Under the pieces are notes generated by a model. That model did no database searches and was not told the origin of the DNA. It worked only from the letters and a program-made list of their open reading frames with translations. A program made the translations under genes and the position numbers. 64,000 nucleotides of DNA from Brachycybe producta (taxonomy: Eukaryota > Arthropoda > Diplopoda > Playtdesmida > Andrognathidae): contig JAUPFP010000008.1 in NCBI GenBank assembly GCA_036925085.1, forward strand, positions 6,469,277 to 6,533,276, read 5' to 3'. Within the stretch, counting starts at the first letter, position 1. Every line of letters begins with the position of its first letter. This document shows, in pieces, positions 1 to 10,804 of the stretch.

Positions 1-1090
1 TCGAAAGAAAAATGTTCTAACTCATCTTTTTAGGTCTGCTTATATTATTATATATATAATATTTACCATACAATGTAGAGAGGGGTATATATGCTCTTAT
101 TCTATAGTCGTAGTAGTGTCATATCTTTAAGAATAGGCCTATATTGTTTTTATGATGATGTCCATGATAATATTTGTTAAGAGAGAGAGAGAGAGAGAGT
201 GTTCCTCGGAGTATATCCTAAGTAGATTACCATGTACGTTAATGTGCATTTTACATGGAATCAAACATAAGAAGTTTAAATAGAAATGAAAAAAATACTC
301 TTTTAATAAAGGTGGATTATGGACATCGTAAGGGTTGGAATTCAGTTTCCTTAGTTTAAATATGGTCACAATGATCAAATTAATAGATATTTGTAATCAG
401 CTTTCAATTTCGAAACTAAAAAAAATTAAGATGTCATTATAGCTTCAAATTAATTAGAATTGATAAAGATTCCATTCGATCGTTTCGGAAATGAAAATAA
501 TGGCTTTCTTAATATGCTTTCTTTTGGTGTTTTTTTCTTCTTCTCTACTTCTTCTAGAAATGTTGACCAAGTTTAATTTATCCAAGTGAAGTTGTGTGTT
601 CACCAATTTCTTTTTTTTTTTTTAAAAAAAAAGCTCTTAGATGTATTAGTGGGTTACACTATCTGATGAGACATTGTCTTTTTATAACCCTTTCTCTCTC
701 TTTCTCTCTGTAGTAGGAACATAAAAAATAGGGTGTCGACAAATATTCGCATTTCATTACATCGTTCACATTTATTGGGATTTTTTTTCTGTTGGAAACT
801 TGGATATAGATCAAAGCCCCTGTAGGCAGGCAATCACTGTTAGCACGCATGATGAGCTCACAAACCTCATTGAGTTCTGCTGACCAAACATACATATGAT
901 TTCCAAACGTACGCACACTTATGACCAAACTGAAGAAGGAAATGTATCACTTGAACTTCACCTTGAACTCTCAAAACAGGATTCTAAATTTTAAAAACTG
1001 TTTCATTGAGCATCATTGAACATTTTCTTTTCTTTGGAAGTTGAAGTTCAAAGTCACAAGCTTAGCGAAAGACTAAAGACACAGTCACAA

Positions 1091-1092
<2 letters not shown>
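1..1092. other. AT-rich spacer, no gene seen
   Basis: No exon-like open frame or RNA gene is visible. It holds a short GA array at 181-199, T and A homopolymer runs near 610-632, and one copy of a motif (825-844) that recurs at 24622 and 51543. The longest open frame (complement, 659-928) has no recognisable domain. Confidence 0.6.
825..844. repeat. Dispersed 20-bp motif, copy 1
   Basis: The core GGCAATCACTGTTAGC here recurs with few changes at 24622-24639 (GGCAATCACTGCTAAC) and 51543-51562 (GGCAATCACCGATAGC). A CCCCTGT-like stretch lies just upstream in copies 1 and 2. The three sites may be remnants of one degraded interspersed repeat; no element borders can be set. Confidence 0.4.

Positions 1093-1143
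<51 letters not shown>
1093..1143. repeat. (CA)n microsatellite, about 25 units
   Basis: Uninterrupted CA dinucleotides of about 51 bp, followed directly by a short GC-richer stretch containing two GCGCT words. Confidence 0.95.
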
Positions 1144-1145
<2 letters not shown>

Positions 1146-1292
1146 GAGAGGGTGGCGCTGATTAAGCGCTAAATTGAACAAACTCCAAACTGAATCATTT
1201 ATTTTCTTTTATGTAAATTAGAATTTCTAAAAAAGTGAAAAACAAAATTTTTAATATAATTTTAAAATTTTCATAATTTCTTTTTTATAGTA

Positions 1293-1519
1293 TAGTTGCC
1301 TCACCGTAAGATGAAACTTGTGACGTCATAGGTGTTGACACAACATTTTGTCATTTTGTCTGATAGAAAAGAGATAAAAAAATAGCAAAAAACCTTTTGT
1401 TTAAATTGTTGATAAAATTTGATATTATTTCTTTTCAATCAAGACTTAAATGGCATAATTCTAAGTTTGTTTTCAAACACATCTGACGTCACAAGCTTTA
1501 TCTTGCGGTGAGGCAACTG
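1293..1519. mobile_element. TA-flanked MITE with CRE-bearing TIRs (227 bp)
   Basis: A 227-bp element bounded by terminal inverted repeats of about 36-45 bp. The left end reads TAGTTGCCTCACCG and the right end, on the opposite strand, CAGTTGCCTCACCG, with four mismatches over the first 36 positions. TA lies at both borders (1291-1292 and 1520-1521), which is what Tc1/mariner-type elements leave on insertion. Each TIR contains a perfect TGACGTCA palindrome (1321-1328, 1484-1491), the consensus CREB/ATF site. There is no internal coding sequence, so it is non-autonomous. Superfamily assignment rests only on the TA duplication. Confidence 0.8.
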
Positions 1520-1521
1520 TA

Positions 1522-2129
1522 TGATATGATAAGTGTGTTTTAACTATATAATAATTTCAGATACAAATATTCAACGCCGGTCAGAAAAAGAGTAAAGCTT
1601 AATTAAAACGGTCTTAATTTACAACAAATAAAAACAAACATAGTGGGTACATTAATTTCACCGTTTTGACAATGAAAAACTTTGAAAGTTTTAGTCTCTT
1701 TTTCCCTATAAAACTGTGTGTGGAGCTCATATTTTAATTTTTAATTTAGGGGATATGTGTCTTAAATCTTCATATATAATTTTGTAGAAATACAATCTCT
1801 TCTTGTTTACTAAAAAACAATACTGAAGACCTAGGAGAAAAAGAATGAGATTTATGTGTTTAGTCATATACGAGCTCATACATAGTGGGTAGGCATATGG
1901 GTTTAAAAACCTCCTATACCCTCATTTCCATTCACACAATGGCTTCTATTGTCTCTAGTCTTTATGTTCGGAGTTTGTGTGTGAAAACTGGACAAACGCC
2001 ATTTGCAATAGGAAGAGGAGGAGGAGGAGGAACCAGGATACTTTTTATGGGATAGAAAAAGATGGAGGGAGGAAATTGAGGATATAATATATAATGAGAT
2101 TAAATAGGATCATGCCTTGAAGCCACAGT
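1522..2129. other. AT-rich spacer, no gene seen
   Basis: Nothing recognisable except a short GGA repeat near 2010-2031. No splice-flanked open frame stands out. Confidence 0.55.
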
Positions 2130-2186
2130 TTCTCTTTCTCTCTCTCTCTCTCTCGCTCTCTTTCTCTCTGTTTCTCTCTCTCTTTT

Positions 2187-2252
<66 letters not shown>

Positions 2253-2256
2253 CCCC
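2130..2256. repeat. Interrupted (CT)n array, about 127 bp
   Basis: Pyrimidine-rich CT array interrupted by TTTCTC and CGCTC words. It produces spurious Arg/Glu-rich open frames on the minus strand, which are not genes. Confidence 0.95.
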
Positions 2257-2784
2257 TCACCAACCCAATTCTTTCAAACTGAATTTATAAGGGAAACTTT
2301 TAAGTGTCCTAATGAATCAGAAATGCATACATTTATTCCTGTTTTTTTTATATTCTTGGGAAGCGGAGTTAGAGGGGATTCAAACCCATACAAATGTAGA
2401 TTAACATCTTCTGTGAGAAAGATGGATGAGTTTTTTTTATTCTTCATCTTCTTCTTATTCAAATAATAAAAATGTAAATTTTTGTTCTTTGTTTTGTATA
2501 GAAAATTGCAAAAATGTTGTTTGAATTCTGGAATTTTTGTTATTCTCGTTAGTTGTCTCTTTTTGTTTGTTTTTTAGTATCTGCGTATGAAAGGCATTCA
2601 TTCATTGAATTTGGTAGTTTTATCTTAAAACAAATAGAATTTAAGGAAGATGATTTTTTGAAAAACAAAAGGAAAAAAAATAATTGGAAAATTGAGAGAG
2701 AAAAAAAATGAAAACATGTAGTTTTTTTTTTAAAAAATGCTTATTAATATTTGTTAATTTACACAATTGTATCATTTGCGCTAC
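2257..2784. other. AT-rich spacer, no gene seen
   Basis: Poly(T) and poly(A) runs and short GAAAA words only. The small open frame on the complement at 2274-2462 has no recognisable features. Confidence 0.5.
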
Positions 2785-3095
2785 CATAGGTGTGTTATTA
2801 TCCTTTCTGCACTTGTGGTCGAACCATTTGTGACCACTATGGAGGGTCGTTCATGGAGAAATTGCCGAATTTGTCTATTCATAATTAAATTACAAATATC
2901 CACAACTCTGTTATGGATATCCCACAATTTAGTTATGAATATCTGCAATTTAATTACGAATATTCATAATTAAATCATGCATATTTGAATAGCGGAAAAT
3001 ATTGGAATTATGTATATCCATAATTGGGATATTTTGACATGAACGACCCGTCATAGTGGTTCGACGAAAAATGCAGAAAAAACAAGCCTCATAAC
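2785..3095. mobile_element. Inverted-repeat element with AT-rich sub-repeats
   Basis: Arms at about 2785-2854 and 3037-3095 are inverted copies. Both contain TTTCTGCA, GTCGAACCA and GGGTCGTTCATG; the left arm carries a roughly 10-base insertion inside the matching region. The 180-bp centre is built of AT-rich units of about 20-25 bp in both orientations, for example TATTCATAATTAAAT at 2875 and again near 2960. No target duplication was found, so the borders are approximate and the superfamily is unknown. The apparent 68-residue open frame at 2767-2973 lies across the left arm and is not a gene. Confidence 0.6.
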
Positions 3096-3911
3096 AAATT
3101 TTTTTTTAATAAGAAAAAACAAACAGTCGGATTCTGAAATTAATTAGATGGCGTTTGATTTTTTTTATATGTACCTGATCTTAAACGATTCCAGCTCAAA
3201 CGATGACGAGGGTCGGAGATGAAGGCTAGCTCTTAGTAGTGGATTACATTAGAGTAGCCAGTGTGCCACAGATAATAAGTGTGGTTTCCCTCTTCATGAA
3301 GTGGAGGGAACTGATGATGGTCTAACGTGCCAGGGACCAAATTATCATACTCCAACCACATTACCTATAGGGTTTGTTAGCAGCTTAGCCTCAACATCCA
3401 ACCGTCATTATCACTTCAGATAGAACACACTGTAGATAAAACATAGGAACATGTCACTTGTCACAGGGAAAATTCCCTTTTGTTTCTTTTGTGTCTCAAC
3501 AGTGACATTTGTTTGTGTCAGCTTTTATATTAGCTTTGTCACTGTATTCTTTCCCTCTCCCCCACCCCCCACTAGTAGTGTTTAAACTTTGAACTTTGTC
3601 TGTCAAAAGGAAGTTAGTTTTGATTGTTTTATTCATTGTGCATTATGTCAAATGCAATAAAAGTGACAAGTGAATTTGGGAAATGAACGAATTTCATCTA
3701 TTTTTTTATTTCTTTCTTTCTTTTGCTCGTTTTTATTTTTTTCTAGTCGTAATTATTCTCTTAGTAATAAGTTATATCGGAAATCGTGTGACAGATGGTG
3801 ATAATAATATGGTATGCTTATAATGGTGGCAATGATGTTATGTTAAGTGGAGAATTTGGATAGCAAAAAATGATTAATGTCTTCTGAAACTGAATCGATT
3901 GTATATGTATC
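3096..3911. other. Spacer with a GC-richer island at 3180-3440
   Basis: The 3180-3440 stretch is noticeably less AT-rich than its surroundings and free of low-complexity runs. It has a short hairpin (TTCCCTC ... GAGGGAA, about 3285-3310). All frames contain stops, so it is not a coding exon of useful size. It could be a non-coding exon, a conserved regulatory block or an unrecognised old repeat. The rest is AT-rich with an AATAAA word near 3655. Confidence 0.4.
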
Positions 3912-4129
3912 ACTTGTATATATATATATATATATATGTCACTGTCAATCTGCAGAATCAGTCAATCTGCAGATTGCCTAGCCAATCCGCAAAACCACGA
4001 AACTGCTAGTGAATCTGCAAAATTCAATACATTTTTAGGTGTTGAATTTTGCAGATTCACTAGTAAGTTGGTTGTTTTGCAGATTGCCTAATTCCGCAGG
4101 TTGACAGTACCATATACATGTATATAGTG
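3912..4129. mobile_element. Foldback element, near-complete hairpin (218 bp)
   Basis: Almost the entire segment folds on itself. The left arm (3912-4030) and right arm (4039-4129) pair through TAGTGAATCTGCAAAATTCA in the inner stem and ACTGTCAAYCTGC in the outer stem, with a loop of roughly 8-10 bases around 4031-4040. The left arm has an extra direct repeat of the CAATCTGCAGA word. A short TA array lies in the outer left arm (3917-3938). It has no coding capacity. It resembles a snapback MITE. A transcript through it would form a long double-stranded hairpin. Confidence 0.75.
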
Positions 4130-6092
4130 AGATTGAGGGGTCTTTTTTTGAATAATAAGAATAAGGAGGAGGAGGAGGAGGAGGACGGATGGAAGATAAT
4201 TTTGTTTTCTCTTTTCTAATTGAACACTAGGAGCTTTTTGTGTTTTGATTTGTTTTCGAAATGTAACAATGACTAATGGTTTTGCATACTAACTGCTTCT
4301 CTTATCATTGTCACTAGTAGTAGTATTATTATTATTATGAGTTTTTCTATTTAATATTCAACAACATCTTTAGTTTATTGCTTTTGAGTTTTCTTACTTT
4401 TCAAAAAAAAAAATGTCATTGTTTTTTTTTTGTTTGTGATGGCGTTTTATAAACAGGAAAAATTTATTATTTTTTTTGTTTTATTTGCTAGACATAAATA
4501 TAATTTCTACCTGCAATGTGCAATTTGTGCGTGTTTGAAGGATTTTCATGACTTAGGACGTATTTTATCTTAACTATTCTTATCTGAACAATACAATCGA
4601 TAGATCAATCGATTGATTGATAGATTTTTTTTTCAAACTTTCTGATCTTGTATGTGGATTTTGTTGTGAATGACAAAAGAATGCCATTGACTTTTTCTAA
4701 CTTATATATATATATCTCTCTCTTGTTGTTACATGGTACGAATTCCAAAATAAATAAGTCTCTATTTGCTGTAAGAATGAAGAAGTCTCTTTCCTCATTT
4801 TTTCTTTACTTCTTCTTAATGTTAAACAACATGGTACACATAGTGTTGTATAACGTCCAAGTATCCAATGTGATTTGCGGCTGAATTAGATGGAGGTGCT
4901 CTCTCTTTCTATCCTGTTTCTGTATTGCCCTTAAGCATTTTTCCTGCATTTTAATCCCTAGTAAATATAAACCTATATAAAAAGAAGCAATTGCTCTCTC
5001 TCTCTCTCTCTCTCTCTCACTGACTTTCCCTCTCTTTTTGGACCTTGTGTTTAAGCCATAGTTGCTAATGGAGTTTTTTCTCTTGGAAATGGAATTAGTG
5101 ATTGAAGTCATTGAGGAGCCAGTTGCTCTATGTTTGTGTGTATTATGAGTTCTAGTTTGAGTTTAGAATTTCGATGTATGAAGAGGAGGAAGGTGGTGAT
5201 GATGATGATGATGATGATGATACATTGAAAGAGAGAAAGGCATATTGGTTAGTCATATCTTCTCTTTTGGAAGTTTGTTTTTCCTCTTCCTTGTAAAGGT
5301 CCTCAAAGATCTGGTCAGGCATTGTTGTTCTTGACTCGTTCTGTCCACTCTCTCACTACTCATTAGTAAAGATGGCTATCAAAACGAATGAAGAAATAAA
5401 TTCATTTTCATCATTCTGGTGATTTTTCGAACTGGTTTAGCCTTAAGGTTTCTCTTTATTTCTTTTTATAAATTCTTCGAAAAATATGGATTAAAAATAT
5501 TAACCTGTACATTACAAATGCTAAAAGAATTTTTTATAAGAATGTACATTTTAAGACGACTTTGAAAATCATTTTTTTATTTATGAGTGATCTTAAAAAA
5601 CGTACAAAATCGGATTTTTTTTAGATTTTTTTTGCTTCAGAATTTTATTATATATAATATTAAGTCAGGTCTCTGTGTGTGTGTGTGTGTGGAGATAACA
5701 CTGTACAAAAACCTTGAATAAATGAAACGCTTTTGTTTCTCAAGGTCAACTATATGTTGCACCCTTCCCATCCAAGAACCCCATGATATTAAATTGAAGA
5801 GGGAAAAAGGTTGGAAAGTGTAGAAGGGGGAGAGAGAGAAACGTGGAGGGGGAAAAAGTGGGAGGGGTGACTGAAATTGAAATGAAAGGAGTAGAAAAAG
5901 GAAAAAACGACGCGCATGTGCACAATTGCCTGTGAATTTTGCTCCCGTCATTTATGACGGGTTACGCCACTAGTTATTTAAATATTTTTAATGAAAATAA
6001 TTCTAGAATAATTGTCAAACTTAGAATTAGTTCTAAAAATGTTAATTTTCACTGTGTGCCAAGAGTAATTGGTTTCATGTAAATCTTATGAA
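4130..6092. other. Spacer with small microsatellites, no gene seen
   Basis: Contains GGA repeats (4165-4185), a TC array (4993-5020), a GAT trinucleotide array (5197-5221) and a GT array (5673-5691). Open frames here are short and follow the repeats. Around 5800-5920 the + strand is purine-rich (GA/GGGGAA words). Confidence 0.55.
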
Positions 6093-6094
6093 TA

Positions 6095-6256
6095 AAGGTT
6101 GATTCATATTTGCTGTTTGCTAATGTAAAATTACTTGTTGGTGCGATTTAAGTACAATTATATCCAACACAAACAACATTTTCTCTCAGTGTAAAATATA
6201 AAAAGTAATTTTTAGTATCATTTCATATCGTGTGTTGTAAAGTGTGAATCCACCTT
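6095..6256. mobile_element. Small TA-flanked MITE (162 bp)
   Basis: TIRs start AAGGTTGATTCATA on the left and AAGGTGGATTCACA on the opposite strand at the right, with TA at 6093-6094 and 6257-6258. There is no coding capacity. The TA flank suggests a Tc1/mariner-type source. The terminus style (AAGG/AAGC plus ATTCACA or ATCACAC) resembles, without clear homology, the MITE at 63608. Borders are supported by about 16 bp of inverted match, so this is moderate evidence. Confidence 0.6.
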
Positions 6257-6258
6257 TA

Positions 6259-7397
6259 TGTCGTCAAATTGGCCTTTCTATTTAACTATAAACGACAAGA
6301 TACTGAAAATGTTTCCTTAGAGACTCGTTTTGCCCTATTTCGCTTCATCTTTTTGCCTGCAGACCCCTTACATGACTATCTGTATAGGTTACTATAGATG
6401 TGCGTATATATAAATATAGATGTTATATTCTGCAGAATGGAAAAAAAAACAGACGGCCCAAAAGCAATTGCTTATATATTATTAGCCAGTCTTCCAATCA
6501 AGAACATGGTTATATTTTTATCTAACTGGGTTGGAGGGTTGTTCCTTGTTTGCAAGAAAAAGAAGAAAGAAAGAAGTTGACCAAAAGTGGCCGACGAAAA
6601 AAATCTACAGCTTTATATCATGCGTGGAAGATGCAGAGATTAGACTTATGGAAGCCTAAGGACAGAGCTCAATAGGTATTGTAGAGTACATTATAGATAT
6701 CTTTTAACATGTTAACAGTGAGTGACCACCATCACGTCTTTCTGTCTTATGTCCAGAGTCATCATATCATCATACTCGTTTCTTCTATCTCCTATGTCTT
6801 TCAAATCCCAGAGTATTCTTGTAATTACTGTATAACCTGCAGTGTTTCTCGTTAAAGATAATAAGAAGCTCGGAGAAAGATTTTTTATCTTCCGTTTTCC
6901 TGTTCTCTTTTCATTTCCTTTTTTTTTTTTTGATAAAAAAATGGCAATTGGATAAAGGTTGTTGAAAATGAAAGACAAAGAAAGAAAAAGGCTCATCTCT
7001 TTTGTGTACTTAAGATGGACTTGAACATACAATGAAATATATGTACAAGTCCCTAATTCAGTAAGGAATTTTGCTACTTGAAGTACTACTTGAAAAATGG
7101 TTAAAGGAGTTCTTCAGGTTATGTTGAAATTCAAGAAACTAGAAAACATTCCTCAAGTTGAAGTTTAAGGATAACCCTGAAGTTTTACTTGAACTCTTAA
7201 TGGTTTAATTCCTGAACTACTACTAATATTACTACTAGTACTCCTATAAGCAACTGAAACTTGAGGGACAATTCAGGGTCTAACTGAAAGAAAGGATGCA
7301 TTCTAGAAAGTGCACTACATTGTAATGTTCAGGAAGCATTTGAAAATGTCAGTTTATTTAAAATCGACTCTAGTCATTTCTGTAACAGGCTTACTAA
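6259..7397. other. AT-rich spacer, no gene seen
   Basis: Between about 7060 and 7300 there are many ACTTGAA/TTCAAGT words in both orientations, which may be an eroded repeat, but no clean terminal repeats could be paired. Otherwise nothing is seen. Confidence 0.45.
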
Positions 7398-7399
7398 TA

Positions 7400-7695
7400 C
7401 CTAGTACACACCTGATAATTTAAATGCATTTAAATAATAAACGTGTTCTACAGAGCCCTGTAAAGGACAAACAAACAATATGTCGAATTCAATTTATCCA
7501 GTTAATAATCTGAAAATATTGAGTTAATACTTAAATATAAATATAGAAACTATTGACAAAATATTGATTTAATATTTCAATTTAAAATATTAATAATAAA
7601 GTCAATTTTTATTTGGTGTTCATGTCCTTAACTGGATTCCGTATAATTCAACTAAACATTTAATTTGAATTCATTTAACTCATGTGTGTACAAGG
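7400..7695. mobile_element. TA-flanked AT-rich MITE (296 bp)
   Basis: TIRs CCTAGTACACACCTGA (left) and CCTTGTACACACATGA (right, opposite strand) are flanked by TA at 7398-7399 and 7696-7697. Similarity continues into ATTTAAATG-like sequence. The interior is almost pure A/T with no open frame. Consistent with a Tc1/mariner-type non-autonomous element. Confidence 0.65.
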
Positions 7696-7697
7696 TA

Positions 7698-8680
7698 TAA
7701 GATTAACATATGATTGGTCGGAAGTGATTGCAATTAAATATTTGGTTAAAATGTCATAAATGGTTGCATGTTTACTGTAAGTGCAGATGTTATAGAAGAA
7801 GTAGCTGACGTTCTCTTATTGGTACAATGCTTCTAACAATGCAACAAAATAGGCCTCGTTCTCAATTGCACCCAAACAATGGGGAAGGAAAGGAGAGGAT
7901 GAAGAAATTTTTTTTTCTTTCCGTTTTTTTTTGTATGACCTTCATAGAGTAATCAATCATTCAGGTGAAGACCCTAAGTGTCTCTCTATCTCTCCGTAGT
8001 TACCGTTACAAGAATTGGTTTTGATGCCAAAGCAAAAAAAAAAAAAAAGAAAAAAGAAAGCGTTTTCTTTTATTGAGATCGAGTGCATTTGATGTTCTTC
8101 TTAACTGGCCGCCACTCTTCTGATTTCAACTACTTCCGGCTGTGTCCATGGAGATTGTACTTTTTGTGTGTTTCTGCCACATTGATATACACACACGCAC
8201 AACATTCTGTTGAAATGGCAACATCACCTTAAAAGTGATATAAAGCTAATAATGTATTATTGTAAGGCTTACAAGTTTACACAACAACAACAATAACAAA
8301 ACACACAAAAACAAGTATCTATATTATCTGATAGTTGACTGAAAGGCAAGATAAGATATTTAATTATATAAAAAAATGTAATTAAGAACAAAAGAAAATC
8401 ATGGAGGTTTAATTTGAAAAAAGATGAAAATAAAAAACTGTTTTCTGCGATAATGATGTTGCTTGTTTTGATTAGGTGAGAAAGAGCAGAAAAGAAGAAG
8501 AAAAAAATGGGGTGTCCACTTTGTGGCTCACGGATGCAGAAATATCTAAACGAAAGGGGTTAATTGCACCAAATAGTATGTTATGGTTCCAATGGGAATT
8601 TTCTTCATCTAAACCATTCACCGGTGTGAAAGTGATAAAAAAAACACATTCACTCATTCTGTTGTAATGAGGAGAATGTG

Positions 8681-8736
<56 letters not shown>

Positions 8737-9983
8737 TACATTGTGTTGTTTAAGAAAGGAAAAATAAAGAGAAACCCAGAGTATAAGCAAGTACTACATT
8801 GCTTTATTTATATTGTTTTATCTCATTTAAAGGAGCGTGTAACAGTTTTTCCCATCTCTCAACCGTTCTCTCTTATCATTTTCTGGTGCAAATTGCACTT
8901 CTTAGGAATGTCGTTACCATAGACAATAGGCAAGGCCAATGTCATTTATTAGCAAATAAAGTTATCTTGCTAACAATAAATTAAATCCTCCTTTGTTGTT
9001 GTAATTTGTTTTCTTGTTTTTGTTGCTATGTTTGGCTATTTTTTTTTGTTGGCATTCGGTATAAAGTGTAACATTTTTCTCTCTTTTTTCAGGTAAGAAA
9101 TTTAGGGTTTTTTTTAACCTAAAAGGTATGATTGGGTGCAATATTTGGTTGGCGTTGTTGGGGCCATTCAAATGTAAGTAGTAATTTGTTTCTTATTGTT
9201 GTTTGGTTGTCTCTCTTCAAACGAATAGTAAGATATTTCTATAATGAGAGAGTTTTTCTTTATTGTTCTTATTTTATCTTTTGTTTTTGATGTTTATTAA
9301 TATTTTAAGCTTCTTACACTAATTACGATTTGAAGTTTCGTTTTTTTTTTTGTTTTCTTCTTCTTTGAATTATTGCTAGCTGAATTTTTATTAGATTGAT
9401 CTGTTTCTGTTGAACAAATAAGAAAAACAAGACATTGCTCAAGATTACATTAGGTATATATTTACAAAAGGTGATGTGTGGAATTAAGATTTCTGACATC
9501 GGTTTACAATTGGGAGCAAAGGTTAATAAGATTTGCGAGTTATTATTTTCTATGGTCAAAAATGCAGTAATAATTTCAAATTGTTTATTTGTGTCTTGCT
9601 AAAAAAATCGATAAAAAATGTCGAATTGAAGTTATCATATTAGTTTGTTCGATATCGATTTCTGATAACTTATGAACGCGTTTATGGTCTTCTTTTTAGA
9701 TGACATTCTCTTAGATTTCAATTCAAATTTTACATATTATCGAGGTATATTGCCGACTATAAACACACGACATGAATCCCCCCCCCAAAATTGTCTAATT
9801 ATGGTAAGTTTGGTCGGTCAATCTTCGTTGTCACCTTTTGAATAATTTATGATTTTGATGTGAATATATGACGTATTTTGTACGATACAAATGGCAGTCA
9901 AGTATTGTTACTCGGTATTTATTGATGAAATTATGATCTATAATGGCTGATGGCGTTTGTTGCTGATGAGTAAAAATTGTATA
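7698..9983. other. AT-rich spacer with TA/GA array
   Basis: A TA run (8680-8693) passes directly into a GA array (8694-8733). The remainder is AT-rich with homopolymers (A run near 8034-8048, C run 9778-9786). Small open frames at 8472-8667 on both strands overlap each other and have no recognisable domains. Confidence 0.5.
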
Positions 9984-10170
9984 TTACACTGATCAACAAT
10001 TTTTCACTTTTTTTCTGCTGACTAAGATCTGACACTTGTGTTTAAGTAATTTTGGGGTGCTGATTTCAAAAATAAAATCAGTTTTTACATAGCACGTCCC
10101 GTTTTTGTTCTATGGCATGTTTTATTTTTCAGGTTTTTGTTCATCAACTGTTGTAATTGTAACTTAGGCA

Positions 10171-10388
10171 ATGGCTGCTGCTAGAAGAAAGTGTTTGAAT
10201 AGTCTAGATACATTTTGTTATGTATGTGGAAGCTTCATTGTACCCAGTCAAAGGATGAGTTTTAGCAATTTTGTGAAGAAGATGCAGGTGGTTTACTTTC
10301 AAGTGAGACTTGGAGACCAGGACAAGTCTTGGACTCCACGTAAAGTGTGCAAGCCCTGAGTTGAAGCATAGGTTGCAACATGAAAATA
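10171..10388 (+). pseudogene. 5' remnant of a repeated zinc-finger-like transposon protein
   Basis: The open frame gives 62 residues before a stop. Cys16 and Cys19 form a C-x2-C pair (FCYVCGSF), followed by a basic/aromatic stretch (FVKKMQVVYF) and LGDQDKSW. A second pair is expected at Cys60-x2-Cys63, but position 63 is TGA, which is one base from a Cys codon. Two more in-frame stops follow at once. From memory this matches the N-terminal Cys-rich domain of a large family of repeated uncharacterised proteins (RKC...DSFCYVCG...LGDQDK.WAPH..C..C) seen in many invertebrate genomes; no search was run. The start ATG at 10171 has a good context and no upstream in-frame extension. The frame ends in the element and cannot encode a working protein. 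Confidence 0.7.
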
Positions 10389-10391
10389 TAG

Positions 10392-10688
10392 GTTCATTTT
10401 CTCAACAGTCATCTTGATACATTTCCTGAAAATCTAGGTTATATAAGTGATGAGCAAGGCAAAAGGTCCCATTATGATATAAAAGCTATGGAGGAGCGAT
10501 ACCAAGGAAGGTGGGATACCAACATGATGGCAGACTACTGGTGGAGTGTTAAAAAACTGAATTTAAACACTCCAAAAAGGGCCTACATACAAAAACTTAT
10601 CCATGATGGAAAATGTGCCATCACCACGAAAAACATTGTAATCGTGTACTTTTATATGGAGATTGATCCAAATGGAGGTATGGCATAG
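10392..10688 (+). pseudogene. 3' remnant of the same repeated transposon protein
   Basis: Reading in frame from GTT at 10392, directly after a TAG, gives VHFLNSHLDTFPENLGY, then a D-E-Q-G-K-R-S-H-Y-D-I segment, then MEERYQGRWDTNMMADYWW. From memory the family C-terminus reads LHFLHSHLD.FPENLG..S-(D/E)-EQGERFHQDI-..MEKRYQGRW..NMMADYCW. Here GERFHQD has decayed to GKRSHYD and the CW of ADYCW to WW. The N-terminal remnant lies about 200 bp upstream in a different register, so the several-hundred-residue centre of the protein is absent. The last 30-40 residues to the stop at 10688 show no recognised similarity. Confidence 0.7.
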
Positions 10689-10804
10689 TGTAAAAACTTG
10701 ACGTGATGGGCAAAAACCAATGTGATATCTGAGTTCAGAACCCCAAAATTAGTCAGAAACAAGTCTCGGATATAAGTCAGCAAAAATAGTGTTGACCAGT
10801 GTTA

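Larger units (their letters stand above)
9984..10804. mobile_element. TIR-bounded deletion derivative of a DNA transposon
   Basis: An 821-bp unit with inverted termini: TTACACTGATCAACA on the left and TAACACTGGTCAACA on the opposite strand at the right. The match continues with gaps for about 80 bp through CTGACTAAGATC-like and AATTTTGGGG blocks. TA lies at both borders (9982-9983 and 10805-10806). Between the TIRs sit the two ends of one gene, with the middle missing (see the two pseudogene entries). The copy is therefore an internally deleted, non-autonomous derivative. I do not recognise the superfamily from the termini. The TA duplication is compatible with several superfamilies and is too short to be decisive. 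Confidence 0.8.

Noticed and set aside
7060..7300. Inverted-repeat element built of ACTTGAA/TTCAAGT words
   Set aside because: Words occur in both orientations but do not line up into paired arms with defined borders.
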